45,029 bases of DNA from Alkalihalobacterium chitinilyticum (lineage in GTDB: Bacteria > Bacillota > Bacilli > Bacillales > Bacillaceae_F). The stretch spans positions 1-45,029 of the forward strand of contig NZ_JAOTPO010000028.1 in NCBI RefSeq assembly GCF_029028005.1, written 5' to 3'. A program made the translations under genes and the position numbers. Shown here in pieces: positions 16,816-26,747 of the stretch (the first letter of the stretch is position 1; every line of letters starts with the position of its first letter). The notes under the pieces were generated by a model that saw only the letters and a list, made by a program, of their open reading frames with translations, searched no databases and had not been told where the DNA came from.

Positions 16816-17991
16816 ATGAAAGAGTTTCAAATGAATCAGACGATGACAGAATTACCGAAACAATATTTTGCGAGTCTAGTCGCTAAAGTCGGCGCCTTAA
16901 TTAAAGAGGGGGCAGATATTATTAATCTGGGTCAAGGAAACCCTGACCAACCGACACCTGAACATATAGTTGCAAGTTTAAAAGAAGCAGCCGATCTTCC
17001 TCAATATCATAAATATCCACCTTTTCGGGGCTATCCGTTTCTAAAGGAAGCAATCGCTGACTTTTATAAACGCGAATACAATGTAGAACTCGATCCAGAC
17101 AAAGAAGTGTGCATTCTATTTGGAGGCAAAGGTGGATTGGTTGAAGTTAGTCAATGCTTGTTAAATCCAGGAGATGTAGCACTTGTTCCAGATCCAGGTT
17201 ACCCAGATTATTGGTCGGGGGTTGCGCTTGCCAGAGGAAGAATGGAAATGATGCCCCTCAAGAAAGAAAACGAGTTCCTTCCAAATTACAATGCCATTCA
17301 AGAAGAGGCATTAAAACAGGCGAAGCTTATGTTCTTAAACTATCCGAACAATCCAACCGGGGCAACGGCTTCGAAGGAGTTCTACGATGAAACAGTAACC
17401 TTTGCAAAGCAGCATGATTTTTGTGTTGTTCATGACTTTGCATACGGTGGTATCGGTTTTGATGGACAAAAGCCGGTAAGTTTTCTTCAATCCGAAGGTG
17501 CAAAAGACATAGGAATTGAAATTTATACATTATCGAAGACATATAATATGGCAGGATGGCGTGTTGCTTTTGCTGTCGGGAATGCTTCAGTCATTGAAAT
17601 GCTTAACCTTTATCAAGATCATATGTATGTCAGCTTGTTTGGAGCAATTCAACAGGCAGCCGCTACCGCACTTCTTAGTCCTCAAACATGCGTCGATGAG
17701 TTAGCTCAAAAATATGAAGGTCGTCGCAATGTCCTTATTGAAGGATTACAGTCGATTGGTTGGAATGTAACGGCACCCAGTGGTTCGTTCTTTGCTTGGT
17801 TACCGTGTCCTGAAGGAATGAGTTCTGAAGAATTTGCCGACATCCTGCTGTACGAAGCGCATATTGCGGTTGCACCAGGTCGAGGATTTGGTGAAAGTGG
17901 AGAAGGCTACGTTCGAGTCGGCCTTTTAGAAGAAGAAGACCGTTTAAAAGAAGCGGTGGAACGAATTAAAAAACTAGAACTTTTTAAATAG
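16816..17991 (+). CDS. mtnE: Methionine-salvage aminotransferase MtnE (class I/II PLP)
   Basis: Transaminates 4-methylthio-2-oxobutanoate to methionine, the last step of methionine salvage, preferring glutamine as amino donor. The 391-aa sequence resembles B. subtilis YkrV closely (from memory): LPKQYFASLVAKV at the start, IINLGQGNPDQPTPEHI, VLFGGKGGLVEVSQCLLNPGD, PDPGYPDYWSGV, LNYPNNPTGA, and the PLP Lys in YTLSKTYNMAGWR (~237). I use ATG 16816 (AGGGG seven bases upstream) rather than ATG 16795. mtnU follows after 18 bases. The other salvage genes (mtnK, A, W, X, B, D) are not in the window. Confidence 0.87.
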   Translation: MKEFQMNQTMTELPKQYFASLVAKVGALIKEGADIINLGQGNPDQPTPEHIVASLKEAADLPQYHKYPPFRGYPFLKEAIADFYKREYNVELDPDKEVCILFGGKGGLVEVSQCLLNPGDVALVPDPGYPDYWSGVALARGRMEMMPLKKENEFLPNYNAIQEEALKQAKLMFLNYPNNPTGATASKEFYDETVTFAKQHDFCVVHDFAYGGIGFDGQKPVSFLQSEGAKDIGIEIYTLSKTYNMAGWRVAFAVGNASVIEMLNLYQDHMYVSLFGAIQQAAATALLSPQTCVDELAQKYEGRRNVLIEGLQSIGWNVTAPSGSFFAWLPCPEGMSSEEFADILLYEAHIAVAPGRGFGESGEGYVRVGLLEEEDRLKEAVERIKKLELFK

Positions 17992-18009
17992 AATCGGAGG
18001 GCCTAACGA

Positions 18010-18798
18010 ATGAAAATTGCGATCTACCAAATGGATATTGTCCCAGGTGCGCCTGAAAAAAACCACGAAAAAGTTAAACAGTGGTTCGAGCAAGCAGCAA
18101 GCCAAGAAGATAAGCCGGATGTCGTTGTCCTGCCGGAAATGTGGACAACAGCTTATACATTAACTATATTAGATCAAGTCGCGGAAAATGATCAGAAACA
18201 AACAGCTGCCCTGTTAAGTGAACTCGCTAAACAATACGGAGTAAATGTCGTTGGAGGCTCTATCGCCACAAAAGAGGGCGAAAACATCTACAATCGAGCA
18301 CTCGTCTTCAATCGAAAAGGTGAACAAGTTCATCAGTATGATAAAATTCACCTCGTTCCGATGTTAAATGAGCATCTATACTTAGCTGGAGGTCAGGAAA
18401 AAGTTCAAACCTTTGAGCTTGATGGCGTTAAAGCAGCGGTCATCATTTGTTATGACCTGCGCTTTCCAGAACTGGCTCGGTCTCTAGCTTTAGCAGGAAC
18501 TGAAGTGTTATTTATTGTTGCTGAATGGCCAGAAGCTCGTCAAAGTCATTGGACGACGTTACAACAAGCCAGAGCGATAGAAAACCAAATGTACGTTGTG
18601 TCATCCAATCGAGTCGGAACGTATGACGATGTTGAATTTTGCGGTCGATCGCTCGTCATTAACCCGTGGGGAGATCTAGTTGCTCAAGGTTCACAAGACA
18701 AAGAAGAAACGATCATAGCAGACTTGGAATTAAAAGATGTGCAAGACGTTCGTCAAAATGTTCCTGTGTTTAAAAGTAGAGTGCCGGATTTATACTAG
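18010..18798 (+). CDS. mtnU: Omega-amidase MtnU (carbon-nitrogen hydrolase)
   Basis: Nitrilase-superfamily amidase. In the methionine salvage context it would hydrolyse alpha-ketoglutaramate, the product of glutamine-dependent transamination by MtnE, making that step irreversible. 262 aa with the complete Glu-Lys-Cys triad: Glu43 in VLPEMWTTAYT, Lys112 in YDKIHLVPM, Cys147 in VIICYDLRFPELAR. The start follows GGAGGG. It is co-transcribed with mtnE. The nearest alternative is another omega-amidase/Nit2-like enzyme, but the pairing with MtnE makes MtnU the best call. Confidence 0.87.
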   Translation: MKIAIYQMDIVPGAPEKNHEKVKQWFEQAASQEDKPDVVVLPEMWTTAYTLTILDQVAENDQKQTAALLSELAKQYGVNVVGGSIATKEGENIYNRALVFNRKGEQVHQYDKIHLVPMLNEHLYLAGGQEKVQTFELDGVKAAVIICYDLRFPELARSLALAGTEVLFIVAEWPEARQSHWTTLQQARAIENQMYVVSSNRVGTYDDVEFCGRSLVINPWGDLVAQGSQDKEETIIADLELKDVQDVRQNVPVFKSRVPDLY

Positions 18799-18871
18799 AG
18801 CTGCTTTTTGCTTATAAAAACTCTTGTTATTGAACTAAAAGCTAATGATACGGTCTTCGTTCAGGAAAATG

Positions 18872-18915
18872 CCCTTTCTTTTTCACAGTCATGGAGGAAG
18901 GTGAAGAAGAAAGGG
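18872..18915. other. 15-bp imperfect hairpin in the mtnU-doxX gap
   Basis: CCCTTTCTTTTTCAC (18872-18886) pairs with GTGAAGAAGAAAGGG (18901-18915) with one mismatch, loop 14 nt. There is no T-tail, so it is not a standard terminator. The surrounding 323-bp gap (18799-19121) contains only a 31-codon open frame at 18891 without a good RBS, and the regulatory site described next. Confidence 0.4.
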
Positions 18916-18980
18916 TACCAGAGGGGGCCAAAGAGTATGCGAGCATTAGAACTCTAGTAGATGACTATATTTTGAACAGT

Positions 18981-19055
18981 TTGTGAAATAGTGAGCAAAC
19001 TTATGGACAAGTGTGGAGAAATGCCTTAACATATAAAATGTGAAACACTTCACAA
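18981..19055 (+). promoter_or_regulatory. Rex-operator-like palindrome upstream of doxX
   Basis: ATGTGAA-ACAC-TTCACAA (19038-19055) matches the Gram-positive Rex operator TTGTGAA-N4-TTCACAA at 13 of 14 fixed positions. A perfect half-site, TTGTGAA, lies upstream at 18981-18987 with a weak partner (TGAGCAA). The main site overlaps a TATAAA-like stretch (19032-19037) that may be the -10 region. Confidence 0.62.
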
Positions 19056-19121
19056 ACTAAAGCATTCAAACTTGTCGCGACCAGGTGAAATGTACATCAA
19101 CAGCCTAGAGGAGGAATAAAT

Positions 19122-19652
19122 ATGTTTGGTCAGTTTCTTAGAAATCATTCAATTTCAGCGGGGATCCTTTTATTCTTACGCGTTTATCTAGGATGGGCTT
19201 GGTTAACAGCTGGCTGGTCGAAGGTTACTGGAGATTTTCATGCTGGAGGTTATTTGCAAGGTTCCGTAGCTAATCCTGTATTAAAAGGAGAGGCAATGAT
19301 CTATCCAAATTATGTAGCATTTCTAGAGAGGTTTGCTATACCGAATGCTGAACTATTTAGTTTTATGGTAGCATGGGGAGAAGTTCTCGTAGGTTTAGGA
19401 CTTATTCTTGGAGTTTTAACTAGTGCAGCTGCATTCTTTGGAGTTATGATGAACTTTGCCTTTATGTTTGCTGGAACTATTTCAACTAATCCTTGGATGT
19501 TACTAATCTCAATGTTTATCTTAGCGGCAGGTGCCAATGCAGGCCGTTACGGTGGAGACCGTTGGGTATTACCGTATTTACGCCACCTGTTTATGAAAAA
19601 GTCAGGAAATTCAATGTTAGATCAGGAAAAGAAAGTCATCAAAGTTGCTTAA
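19122..19652 (+). CDS. DoxX family membrane protein
   Basis: A 176-aa integral membrane protein with about four hydrophobic helices. DoxX-family features are FLRVYLGWAWLTAGWSKVTGD (~19-39), a central AWGEVLVGLGLILGVLTSAAAFFGVMMNF segment, and WMLLISMFILAAGANAGRYGGDRW. Family members include the thiosulfate:quinone oxidoreductase subunit DoxD and Bacillus MhqP/CatD-type proteins linked to quinone or thiol stress; the exact function here is unknown. RBS GAGGAGG. It is monocistronic. The Rex-like operator 66 bp upstream suggests redox control and fits a membrane redox role (inference). Confidence 0.8.
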   Translation: MFGQFLRNHSISAGILLFLRVYLGWAWLTAGWSKVTGDFHAGGYLQGSVANPVLKGEAMIYPNYVAFLERFAIPNAELFSFMVAWGEVLVGLGLILGVLTSAAAFFGVMMNFAFMFAGTISTNPWMLLISMFILAAGANAGRYGGDRWVLPYLRHLFMKKSGNSMLDQEKKVIKVA

Positions 19653-19718
19653 CGGTCATAATCAAATCTATATTCAATCTTGACTATCGCTTTACCCCTC
19701 AAAAAAATAAACATCTTG

Positions 19719-19787
19719 GAAGCTGCTTCTTATAAAATGTGTGCGAGTCATTAGACTAACAAAAAGAAGGCAGCTTCTTTTTTTATT
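19719..19787 (+). terminator. Terminator of doxX
   Basis: GAAGCTGCTTCTT (from 19719) pairs with AAGAAGGCAGCTTC (to 19777) across a ~30-nt loop, followed by a seven-T run. The next ~230 bases (19788-20016) show no gene or recognisable RNA. Confidence 0.65.
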
Positions 19788-20016
19788 GATTTTATTTTCC
19801 TATAACCTCTACACTGCACTAATGAAATATTAGGCTCAGGCCATGTAAGCCATTTCGTCTTTCTTCAAAGGAATTAGCTGGTACTTCTTCACGAACACTT
19901 AACTCCTGTTATATCCTCTTACCGGACAAGGCTCGTCTCCTAGCCAAGCCCCCTAACAACTGGAAAACAAATTAGTACCCGAAACAACTTCATCCGTGGT
20001 ATAGTTATAGTAATTT

Positions 20017-20033
20017 ATTTCGACAGACGAAAT
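20017..20033. promoter_or_regulatory. Inverted repeat at the start of the DHA2 transporter gene (candidate operator)
   Basis: ATTTCG-ACAGA-CGAAAT is a perfect 6-bp inverted repeat ending 11 bases before the ATG, next to the GGTGGG ribosome binding site. Its position suits a repressor site or a small RNA hairpin masking the RBS. No regulator gene is adjacent. Confidence 0.4.
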
Positions 20034-20043
20034 GGTGGGTTGT

Positions 20044-21462
20044 ATGGGAAAAATATCGGATAAATGGATGGTCGTAATAGCTGTTTTGATCGGGACCTTC
20101 ACGTTAATTTTAAATAATAGTATGCTCAATCCAGCAGTACCGCAGCTAATGAACGTATTTAATACAGATGCGGTTTCGACTGGTTGGGTAATTACTATTT
20201 TTATGGTAACTATGGGTATGATTATGCCGGTTACTGGGTTTTTAGGTGATAAGTGGGGGAAAAAACGGTTATACATCATCGGGTTAAGTATCTTTGTAAT
20301 AGGTTCTATCTTAGGTTCTTTTTCGTGGAATTTATCGTCACTCATCTTTTTTAGAGGACTTCAAGGAATTGGCGGGGGCATCATGATGCCTTTATCGATG
20401 GCACTTATCTTTGCTAATTTTCCACGTAAGGAAAGAGGTCTTGCAACAGGTGTTTACGGGGTAGCAGCGATGATGGCGCCGACGATTGGGCCGACGATTG
20501 GCGGAATTATTATCGAGACAGGGAGCTGGCATTACTTATTTTTATGTAATGTACCAGTAGGATTATTAGGCATTTGGTTTGCATCTAAATATTTAAAAGA
20601 AACGGAATTGAACAAGTCCATTACGTTTGATCGCTGGGGTTTTATTACAGTAACACTTGGGGTTGGATTGATCCTCCTTGCCTTAGGACGAACGTCTAGT
20701 CTTGAGCATTTAACATACGTATCAAATATCGTTTTAATTATCGTCGGATTGATTAGTTTAGTTTTATTTGTAATGATTGAGAAAAGGCATAAGTTTCCAC
20801 TATTAGATTTGTCTATATTTAAAATTACGACGTACTCGTTAAGCGTATGGATTTCTGGAATTACGTCAATCGGGCTATTTGGAGGTATTTTCCTTCTGCC
20901 GCTTCTTTTACAAAATGTGTATGGCTACAACGCCATTACGACTGGTCTTGTATTCTTGCCTGCTGCGTTATTAACTGGGATTTTCATGACCGTCGGCGGA
21001 AGAATGCTCGATAAAAGAGGGGCAACAGGCGTTGTAACGGCAGGGTTAATTATATCCACCATAAGTACATTTTTATTAGGTATTATGACGATGGAAACGT
21101 CACTCGCTTTCATTATTATCATTATGGCGATCAGAGGAATTGGTTTTGGGCTATGCAGTATGCCTGCAACGACAGCAGGTATGAACGCGATACCTGAACA
21201 AATCGTTTCTCGAGGTTCAGCGATGAATAATGTATTGAGGCAAATGAGTTCCGCTTTAGGAATTGTGTTCATTTCTATTTATTATGAAGTAAGAAAAGCA
21301 CAACTTTACGGGGTAGAAGGTTCAGTTGAGATGGCGAACTTACAAGCCATTAATGAAGGCTTTATCATTCTAGCTGTTCTTACTGCAATTACAATACCGG
21401 TTGGTTACTTACTCGGAAAAACGTCAAAAGAAGCACCTGTTCAAGAAAAAAGTGTATCTTAA
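20044..21462 (+). CDS. MFS multidrug efflux transporter, DHA2 (14-TM, EmrB/QacA-like) family
   Basis: A proton-driven exporter of the major facilitator superfamily, 472 aa with about 14 hydrophobic helices. Visible motifs are LNNSMLNPAVPQLMNVFNTDAVSTGW (motif D1 region), GFLGDKWGKKRLYIIG (motif A) and GVYGVAAMMAPTIGPTIGG (motif C, antiporter signature). I use ATG 20044, with GGTGGG just upstream, rather than ATG 20032. The substrate cannot be told from the sequence. The nearest B. subtilis relatives would be LmrB/YhcA/Mdr-type pumps. It stands alone between doxX and a convergent MFS gene. Confidence 0.87.
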   Translation: MGKISDKWMVVIAVLIGTFTLILNNSMLNPAVPQLMNVFNTDAVSTGWVITIFMVTMGMIMPVTGFLGDKWGKKRLYIIGLSIFVIGSILGSFSWNLSSLIFFRGLQGIGGGIMMPLSMALIFANFPRKERGLATGVYGVAAMMAPTIGPTIGGIIIETGSWHYLFLCNVPVGLLGIWFASKYLKETELNKSITFDRWGFITVTLGVGLILLALGRTSSLEHLTYVSNIVLIIVGLISLVLFVMIEKRHKFPLLDLSIFKITTYSLSVWISGITSIGLFGGIFLLPLLLQNVYGYNAITTGLVFLPAALLTGIFMTVGGRMLDKRGATGVVTAGLIISTISTFLLGIMTMETSLAFIIIIMAIRGIGFGLCSMPATTAGMNAIPEQIVSRGSAMNNVLRQMSSALGIVFISIYYEVRKAQLYGVEGSVEMANLQAINEGFIILAVLTAITIPVGYLLGKTSKEAPVQEKSVS

Positions 21463-21475
21463 TTTATTCTACGAT

Positions 21476-21506
21476 AAAGCACTCCTTGTTATAGGGAGTG
21501 CTTTTT
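21476..21506. terminator. Terminator between convergent MFS genes
   Basis: A 10-bp stem (AAAGCACTCC 21476-21485 with GGAGTGCTTT 21495-21504) and T-run, 14 bases after the plus-strand stop codon. Confidence 0.85.
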
Positions 21507-21542
21507 ATAGTATTAGTTCGTCAATGCACAGACAGGAATTGT

Positions 21543-22796
21543 TTACATGCTCTTCTTAGAGTCATTCACGACATGTGCACTCTGAGCATTACCCGCTCTT
21601 AAAAATAGAAATGCAATGACCATAGTGATGGCTGCTGTAAAAAATAAGCTGTCTCTTCCGAAGAGATCCATCATGGTGCCTAGCAGAAACGGTGCAATAA
21701 TCGCTGATGACATCGAAAATAAATAATATAAACCAGTATATAGACCAATTTTTGATGTTCCACCTAAATCACTAACTAAAGCATAAGCTTGCACATTTAT
21801 ACATGCCCAAGCGATCCCTGCTAGGAACAGAACGACTCGGATAAATAGTAAGCCCTCTAAAAAGGGAATAACTGCAAACAAGAGCGGTAAAAAGATAAGA
21901 CCAATTAACATTAAGGGCTTTTTACCAAAACGTGTTCCAAGTAAACCAGCGGGAATAGCAAATAAAACAAATGATAAGCTGAAAAATCCAAGTGTTACCC
22001 CGGCTTCGCCCCCTGTCAGCCCTAATTGCTCAGTGGCCCAAATTGAAAAAAGTGCTTCAACACCTGTGTACCCAATAAAGTATAAGAAAATAGCATAAAA
22101 AATAAACAGCTTGCCACGGTTTTCTTTGATAAATAAATTTTTAATTCCATCCTTTAATGTTTTCAATGCTTGCGTTTCCTCTTGGTCTGCTGCTGTATTC
22201 TCTGTGAACGGCGGGTTACGGTCAATCACTAAATACAATAAGATAAAAGCAACGAATAAAATGCAACCACCAATGACAAAGGGAAAGATGCGGTCTAAGT
22301 CAAATAGAGGAGAAAGTACAAATAAGGCGATAATCGCACCAACACCGCCCATAAAATTAATAACCCCATTTGCAGTAGAACGGTTCGTTGATGGTGTGTG
22401 GTCAGGCATAAGCGAAATAACCGGTGCACGGTAGACGGTCATTGCTAATAGAAAAACAATATCAATAGCTAAAAGGATGAAAAGACCAATGCCTGAAACA
22501 AACGGCAGCAGGGCGAAAGTAATTGCAGCCAGAGGCATCCCGACAGCGATAAATGGGAGACGTTGCCCAAGTGGAGATTTAACCCGGTCAGACCAGGCCC
22601 CAATAACAGGAATTAATAAAACGGCGAGTAAATTATCAAACCCCATAATGGCTCCGCGGATCGCACTGCTTTCAATATAATCTCCAAGAATGAGTGGCAT
22701 AAATGTATTATAGATCGTCCAAACGAGCGTTAAAGCAAGAAATCCACTGCCAATTACTGCAATTTTACCGTAAGAAAATGAATGTTTTCTGTTCAT
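21543..22796 (-). CDS. MFS transporter, SLC45/GPH-like (possible sugar uptake)
   Basis: A 12-TM major facilitator, 417 aa. It opens with GKIAVIGSGFLALTLVWTIYNTFMPLIL and carries LIPVIGAWSDRVKSPLGQRLPFIAVGMPLAA, the signature form seen in SLC45-type and GPH-like sugar transporters, which differs from the drug-exporter motif A. A second-half motif, AIPAGLLGTRFGKKPLMLIG, is present. A hydrophilic central loop lies near residues 195-220. RBS GGAG is five bases before the ATG. Sugar transport is inferred from family resemblance only; no sugar-catabolic gene is adjacent. Confidence 0.78.
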   Translation of the reverse strand: MNRKHSFSYGKIAVIGSGFLALTLVWTIYNTFMPLILGDYIESSAIRGAIMGFDNLLAVLLIPVIGAWSDRVKSPLGQRLPFIAVGMPLAAITFALLPFVSGIGLFILLAIDIVFLLAMTVYRAPVISLMPDHTPSTNRSTANGVINFMGGVGAIIALFVLSPLFDLDRIFPFVIGGCILFVAFILLYLVIDRNPPFTENTAADQEETQALKTLKDGIKNLFIKENRGKLFIFYAIFLYFIGYTGVEALFSIWATEQLGLTGGEAGVTLGFFSLSFVLFAIPAGLLGTRFGKKPLMLIGLIFLPLLFAVIPFLEGLLFIRVVLFLAGIAWACINVQAYALVSDLGGTSKIGLYTGLYYLFSMSSAIIAPFLLGTMMDLFGRDSLFFTAAITMVIAFLFLRAGNAQSAHVVNDSKKSM

Positions 22797-22957
22797 AAAT
22801 AGCTCCTATAATAGTTAGTTAATGTTCTATTATATTCCGATCTTTATCTCGTCTTTCCTTTCGATTTACAATTTTCTTACAGGACTTTTACAATCTATAC
22901 ATTCTAATAAAAATGAAAACGTCATGCGTTATTTGCTGAAGTAAAGAATAGAACACA

Positions 22958-23017
22958 AAAAGAGGCTGGTTCATAACATTACCCCGGAGTAGGGGCATCT
23001 ATATGAACCAGCCTCTT
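22958..23017 (-). terminator. Terminator of ydiL-ydiK
   Basis: A perfect 16-bp stem (22960-22975 with 23002-23017) encloses a second small stem (CCCC/GGGG). On the minus strand it runs into TTTTTGTG, so it ends the ydiL-ydiK transcript. Confidence 0.75.
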
Positions 23018-23026
23018 GAATTGAAC

Positions 23027-23068
23027 GAACATAGTACTTAATTAAACGTTTGATTAAGTACTGTGTTC
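23027..23068. repeat. 42-bp near-perfect palindrome after ydiK
   Basis: Arms of 21 bases meet with no loop at 23047/23048; only two positions fail, both allowing G:U pairing in RNA. The centre is AAACGTTT and the flanks contain AGTACTTAAT/ATTAAGTACT. It lies 5 bases past the ydiK stop and before the separate terminator at 22958-23017, so its purpose is unclear. Confidence 0.6.
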
Positions 23069-23072
23069 TGTT

Positions 23073-23267
23073 TTATTTTGATTTTCGAATGTATTTCCGC
23101 ATTTGAAAAAAACGATACGCCATCATAAAGTCGACAGCAGCTAAACCGATAAATAAGTAAGTCCAAAAGTTCCAGCCTGCCACTTGGACATTTTGAATAG
23201 CTAAATAGGTGAACATAACACCGATTAAGGCGTATACGACCGCCATAAACGTAGGAGACGTCCTCAT
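23073..23267 (-). CDS. ydiK: YdiK family small membrane protein (DUF4305)
   Basis: A 64-aa protein with two hydrophobic helices (FMAVVYALIGVMFTYLAI, and FWTYLFIGLAAVDFMMAY) and a basic C-terminus (MRKYIRKSK). Size, two-helix layout and position after ydiL match B. subtilis YdiK, a DUF4305 protein of unknown function. The ATG overlaps the ydiL stop (ATGA), and its RBS, GGAGG, lies inside the ydiL 3' end. Confidence 0.85.
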   Translation of the reverse strand: MRTSPTFMAVVYALIGVMFTYLAIQNVQVAGWNFWTYLFIGLAAVDFMMAYRFFQMRKYIRKSK

Positions 23268-23980
23268 ACTAAAAATCCTCCAATAAATGATTGTATTTGA
23301 TCTAGTTGTTGTCGTAATTCATCAAGGCGTTCTCCATATACAACGTGAACTAAGACAGCCAATGTATTCATCGCAACATGTGCAATGATCGGTACGAGAA
23401 TTCGCTTGGTTTTTACATATAGATAAGAGAAAACAAAAGCAAGAGCAGTGTAAACTAATAAGTAATCTAAATCTGCGTGCACAACTGCAAATATTAATGA
23501 ACTAATTAACGCAGCAATAATAAAGTTGTATTTCTTATAGAGTGAACCAAAAATTACTTTTCTAAAAATAATTTCTTCAAGAATAGGACCAATTACAGCC
23601 ATAACGATGATGAATAACGGAAAAATTCGAGCATATTCTGATATTCGCTCCGTGTTTTCAGAACCAGGTTCTACACCTAAAATAAACACCGAAATGTAAA
23701 TGGAAATGTACTGTGCGACAAATGCAAGGAACACACCAAGGATCGACCACATCGCAGCATCTGCCTTCGAGGAACGACCACGTACTTCATGACGGTTTCG
23801 AATATCAGGCAAAAGCAAGACGATAATGATCAATAATGCTGCAGAAAAGCTAATCGTACTCCAAATGCCAGGTATTCTTTCTAAAGGTACATCGTATAGC
23901 TTGAGTAATGGAACACCGATAAAAGCGGAAAGGTGCATGGCGATATATGTTATTAATACCCACCAATAGCGTTTAGACAC
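23264..23980 (-). CDS. ydiL: CPBP-family intramembrane glutamic endopeptidase (YdiL-like)
   Basis: A multi-pass membrane protein (238 aa from the GTG at 23980) of the CPBP/Abi family, related to eukaryotic Rce1 prenyl proteases. The three catalytic motifs are present in order: EEIIFRK (EExxxR), FAVVHAD (FxxxH) and a final HVAMN. I prefer GTG 23980 because AAAGGGG lies nine bases upstream; the frame is open back to 24046 but that part has no RBS. It is adjacent to groES, as in B. subtilis. Its substrate is unknown. Confidence 0.85.
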   Translation of the reverse strand: MSKRYWWVLITYIAMHLSAFIGVPLLKLYDVPLERIPGIWSTISFSAALLIIIVLLLPDIRNRHEVRGRSSKADAAMWSILGVFLAFVAQYISIYISVFILGVEPGSENTERISEYARIFPLFIIVMAVIGPILEEIIFRKVIFGSLYKKYNFIIAALISSLIFAVVHADLDYLLVYTALAFVFSYLYVKTKRILVPIIAHVAMNTLAVLVHVVYGERLDELRQQLDQIQSFIGGFLV

Positions 23981-24230
23981 AATAGAAATCCCCTTTGTAT
24001 TAAATGTTATGTTTTTAATTCGGACATGTATTTTACATTCTATCATATTTATTTAAAAAACTAGAAGGAATGGCCCTCCTCCATCCCGAAGAAAGTCTAG
24101 CTCACAAATACAAATAATAATTTCTTTACAAATAGTTTATAAAATAACGCAAATGGTTATTCTATTGAAGGCTTTTGGTCATTAATACAAGTTGTATTAT
24201 TAATTTTAGAAAAAAATTCTTATAAAATAC

Positions 24231-24262
24231 TTGCAAAAAAAAATGTGAGTGATTATTATAAT
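24231..24262 (+). promoter_or_regulatory. groESL promoter
   Basis: TTGCAA (24231-24236) with TATTAT 17 bases on (24254-24259); TATAAT at 24257-24262 is a better -10 hexamer but 20 bases away. The CIRCE operator starts nine bases downstream. Confidence 0.65.
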
Positions 24263-24270
24263 AATTGAAA

Positions 24271-24297
24271 TTAGCACTCAACCACATCGAGTGCTAA
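24271..24297 (+). promoter_or_regulatory. CIRCE element (HrcA operator)
   Basis: A perfect TTAGCACTC-N9-GAGTGCTAA, the binding site of the heat-shock repressor HrcA, between the groE promoter and groES. The hrcA gene is not in the window. Confidence 0.98.
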
Positions 24298-24368
24298 CAA
24301 ATCTCCTCACCCTAAACTTTTACATAATCTCGGGGAGAAATAACAATATTTTAAGGAGGTTGTTTTCC

Positions 24369-24653
24369 TTGTTAAAGCCATTAGGTGATCGTGTTGTAAT
24401 TGAGTTAGTTGAGACTGAAGAAAAAACTGCAAGTGGTATCGTTCTTCCAGATTCTGCGAAGGAAAAACCACAAGAAGGAAAAATCGTAGCAGTTGGTACT
24501 GGTCGCGTACTTGAGAATGGTGAGCGTGTTGCTCTTGAAGTGAAGGAAGGCGACACAGTAATTTTCTCTAAATATGCAGGTACTGAAGTGAAGTACGAAG
24601 GTAGCGAATACTTAGTTTTACGTGAAAGCGACATTTTAGCTGTAATCGGTTAA
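24369..24653 (+). CDS. groES: Co-chaperonin GroES
   Basis: Heptameric lid of the GroEL folding chamber, 94 aa. It begins with a TTG start codon ([15 protein letters not shown]) as does the B. subtilis gene; AAGGAGGT lies eight bases upstream, which settles the start against the longer open frame from 24249 that would run through the CIRCE element. Motifs: [18 protein letters not shown] (mobile loop) and [16 protein letters not shown]. It is co-transcribed with groEL after a 50-base gap and controlled by HrcA/CIRCE. Confidence 0.97.
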   Translation: MLKPLGDRVVIELVETEEKTASGIVLPDSAKEKPQEGKIVAVGTGRVLENGERVALEVKEGDTVIFSKYAGTEVKYEGSEYLVLRESDILAVIG

Positions 24654-24691
24654 TAAATGACGAAACGATAACATATTGAACAAAATTTTAG

Positions 24692-26335
<1,644 letters not shown>

Positions 26336-26400
26336 TAAGTCGCTTCACTCCTTGATTTATAAGGATTTTTAATTAATTTGCTAACAAGTACAAAACATTA

Positions 26401-26445
26401 GAAGCTTCTCAAAGGATAAAAATCTTTTGGGAAGCTTCTTTTTCG
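26401..26445 (+). terminator. Terminator of groESL
   Basis: A ~16-bp stem starting GAAGCTTCTCAAAGGAT (26401-26417), closing at GGGAAGCTTC (26437), followed by TTTTT. Confidence 0.85.
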
Positions 26446-26747
26446 TTTCTTTTGTTATATGACGATAGGTGATTGTGTACTTTCGTGAACGCCTACTCAG
26501 GTGTTCTATTTGATGACATGTAGTTTATTCAACATGTATTCCTTTGGTTTTGGTAAATGTCTATTTGTTATCATGACCTCTTGGATCCGCAAATAAAGCT
26601 TACGTGGGTGAAAACTTAGTACTTATGTGAACTAATATTTAAGTTATGGTGTCTTATAATTTATGAACGACTGCTTAAATTACACGATTGTATTTTCCTT
26701 CATACATAAGTGAATGTAAAAGATATGTAATTAAGGATAGACATTAG
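26446..26747. other. AT-rich intergenic region, no gene seen
   Basis: About 300 bases between the groEL terminator and the predicted betA promoter. No frame with a usable ribosome binding site and no RNA gene recognised. Confidence 0.5.

Noticed and set aside
18891-18986. A 31-codon open frame (starting MEEGEEERVPEG) between mtnU and doxX
   Set aside because: It overlaps the arms of a hairpin, lacks an RBS and ends in the Rex-like half-site; most likely chance.
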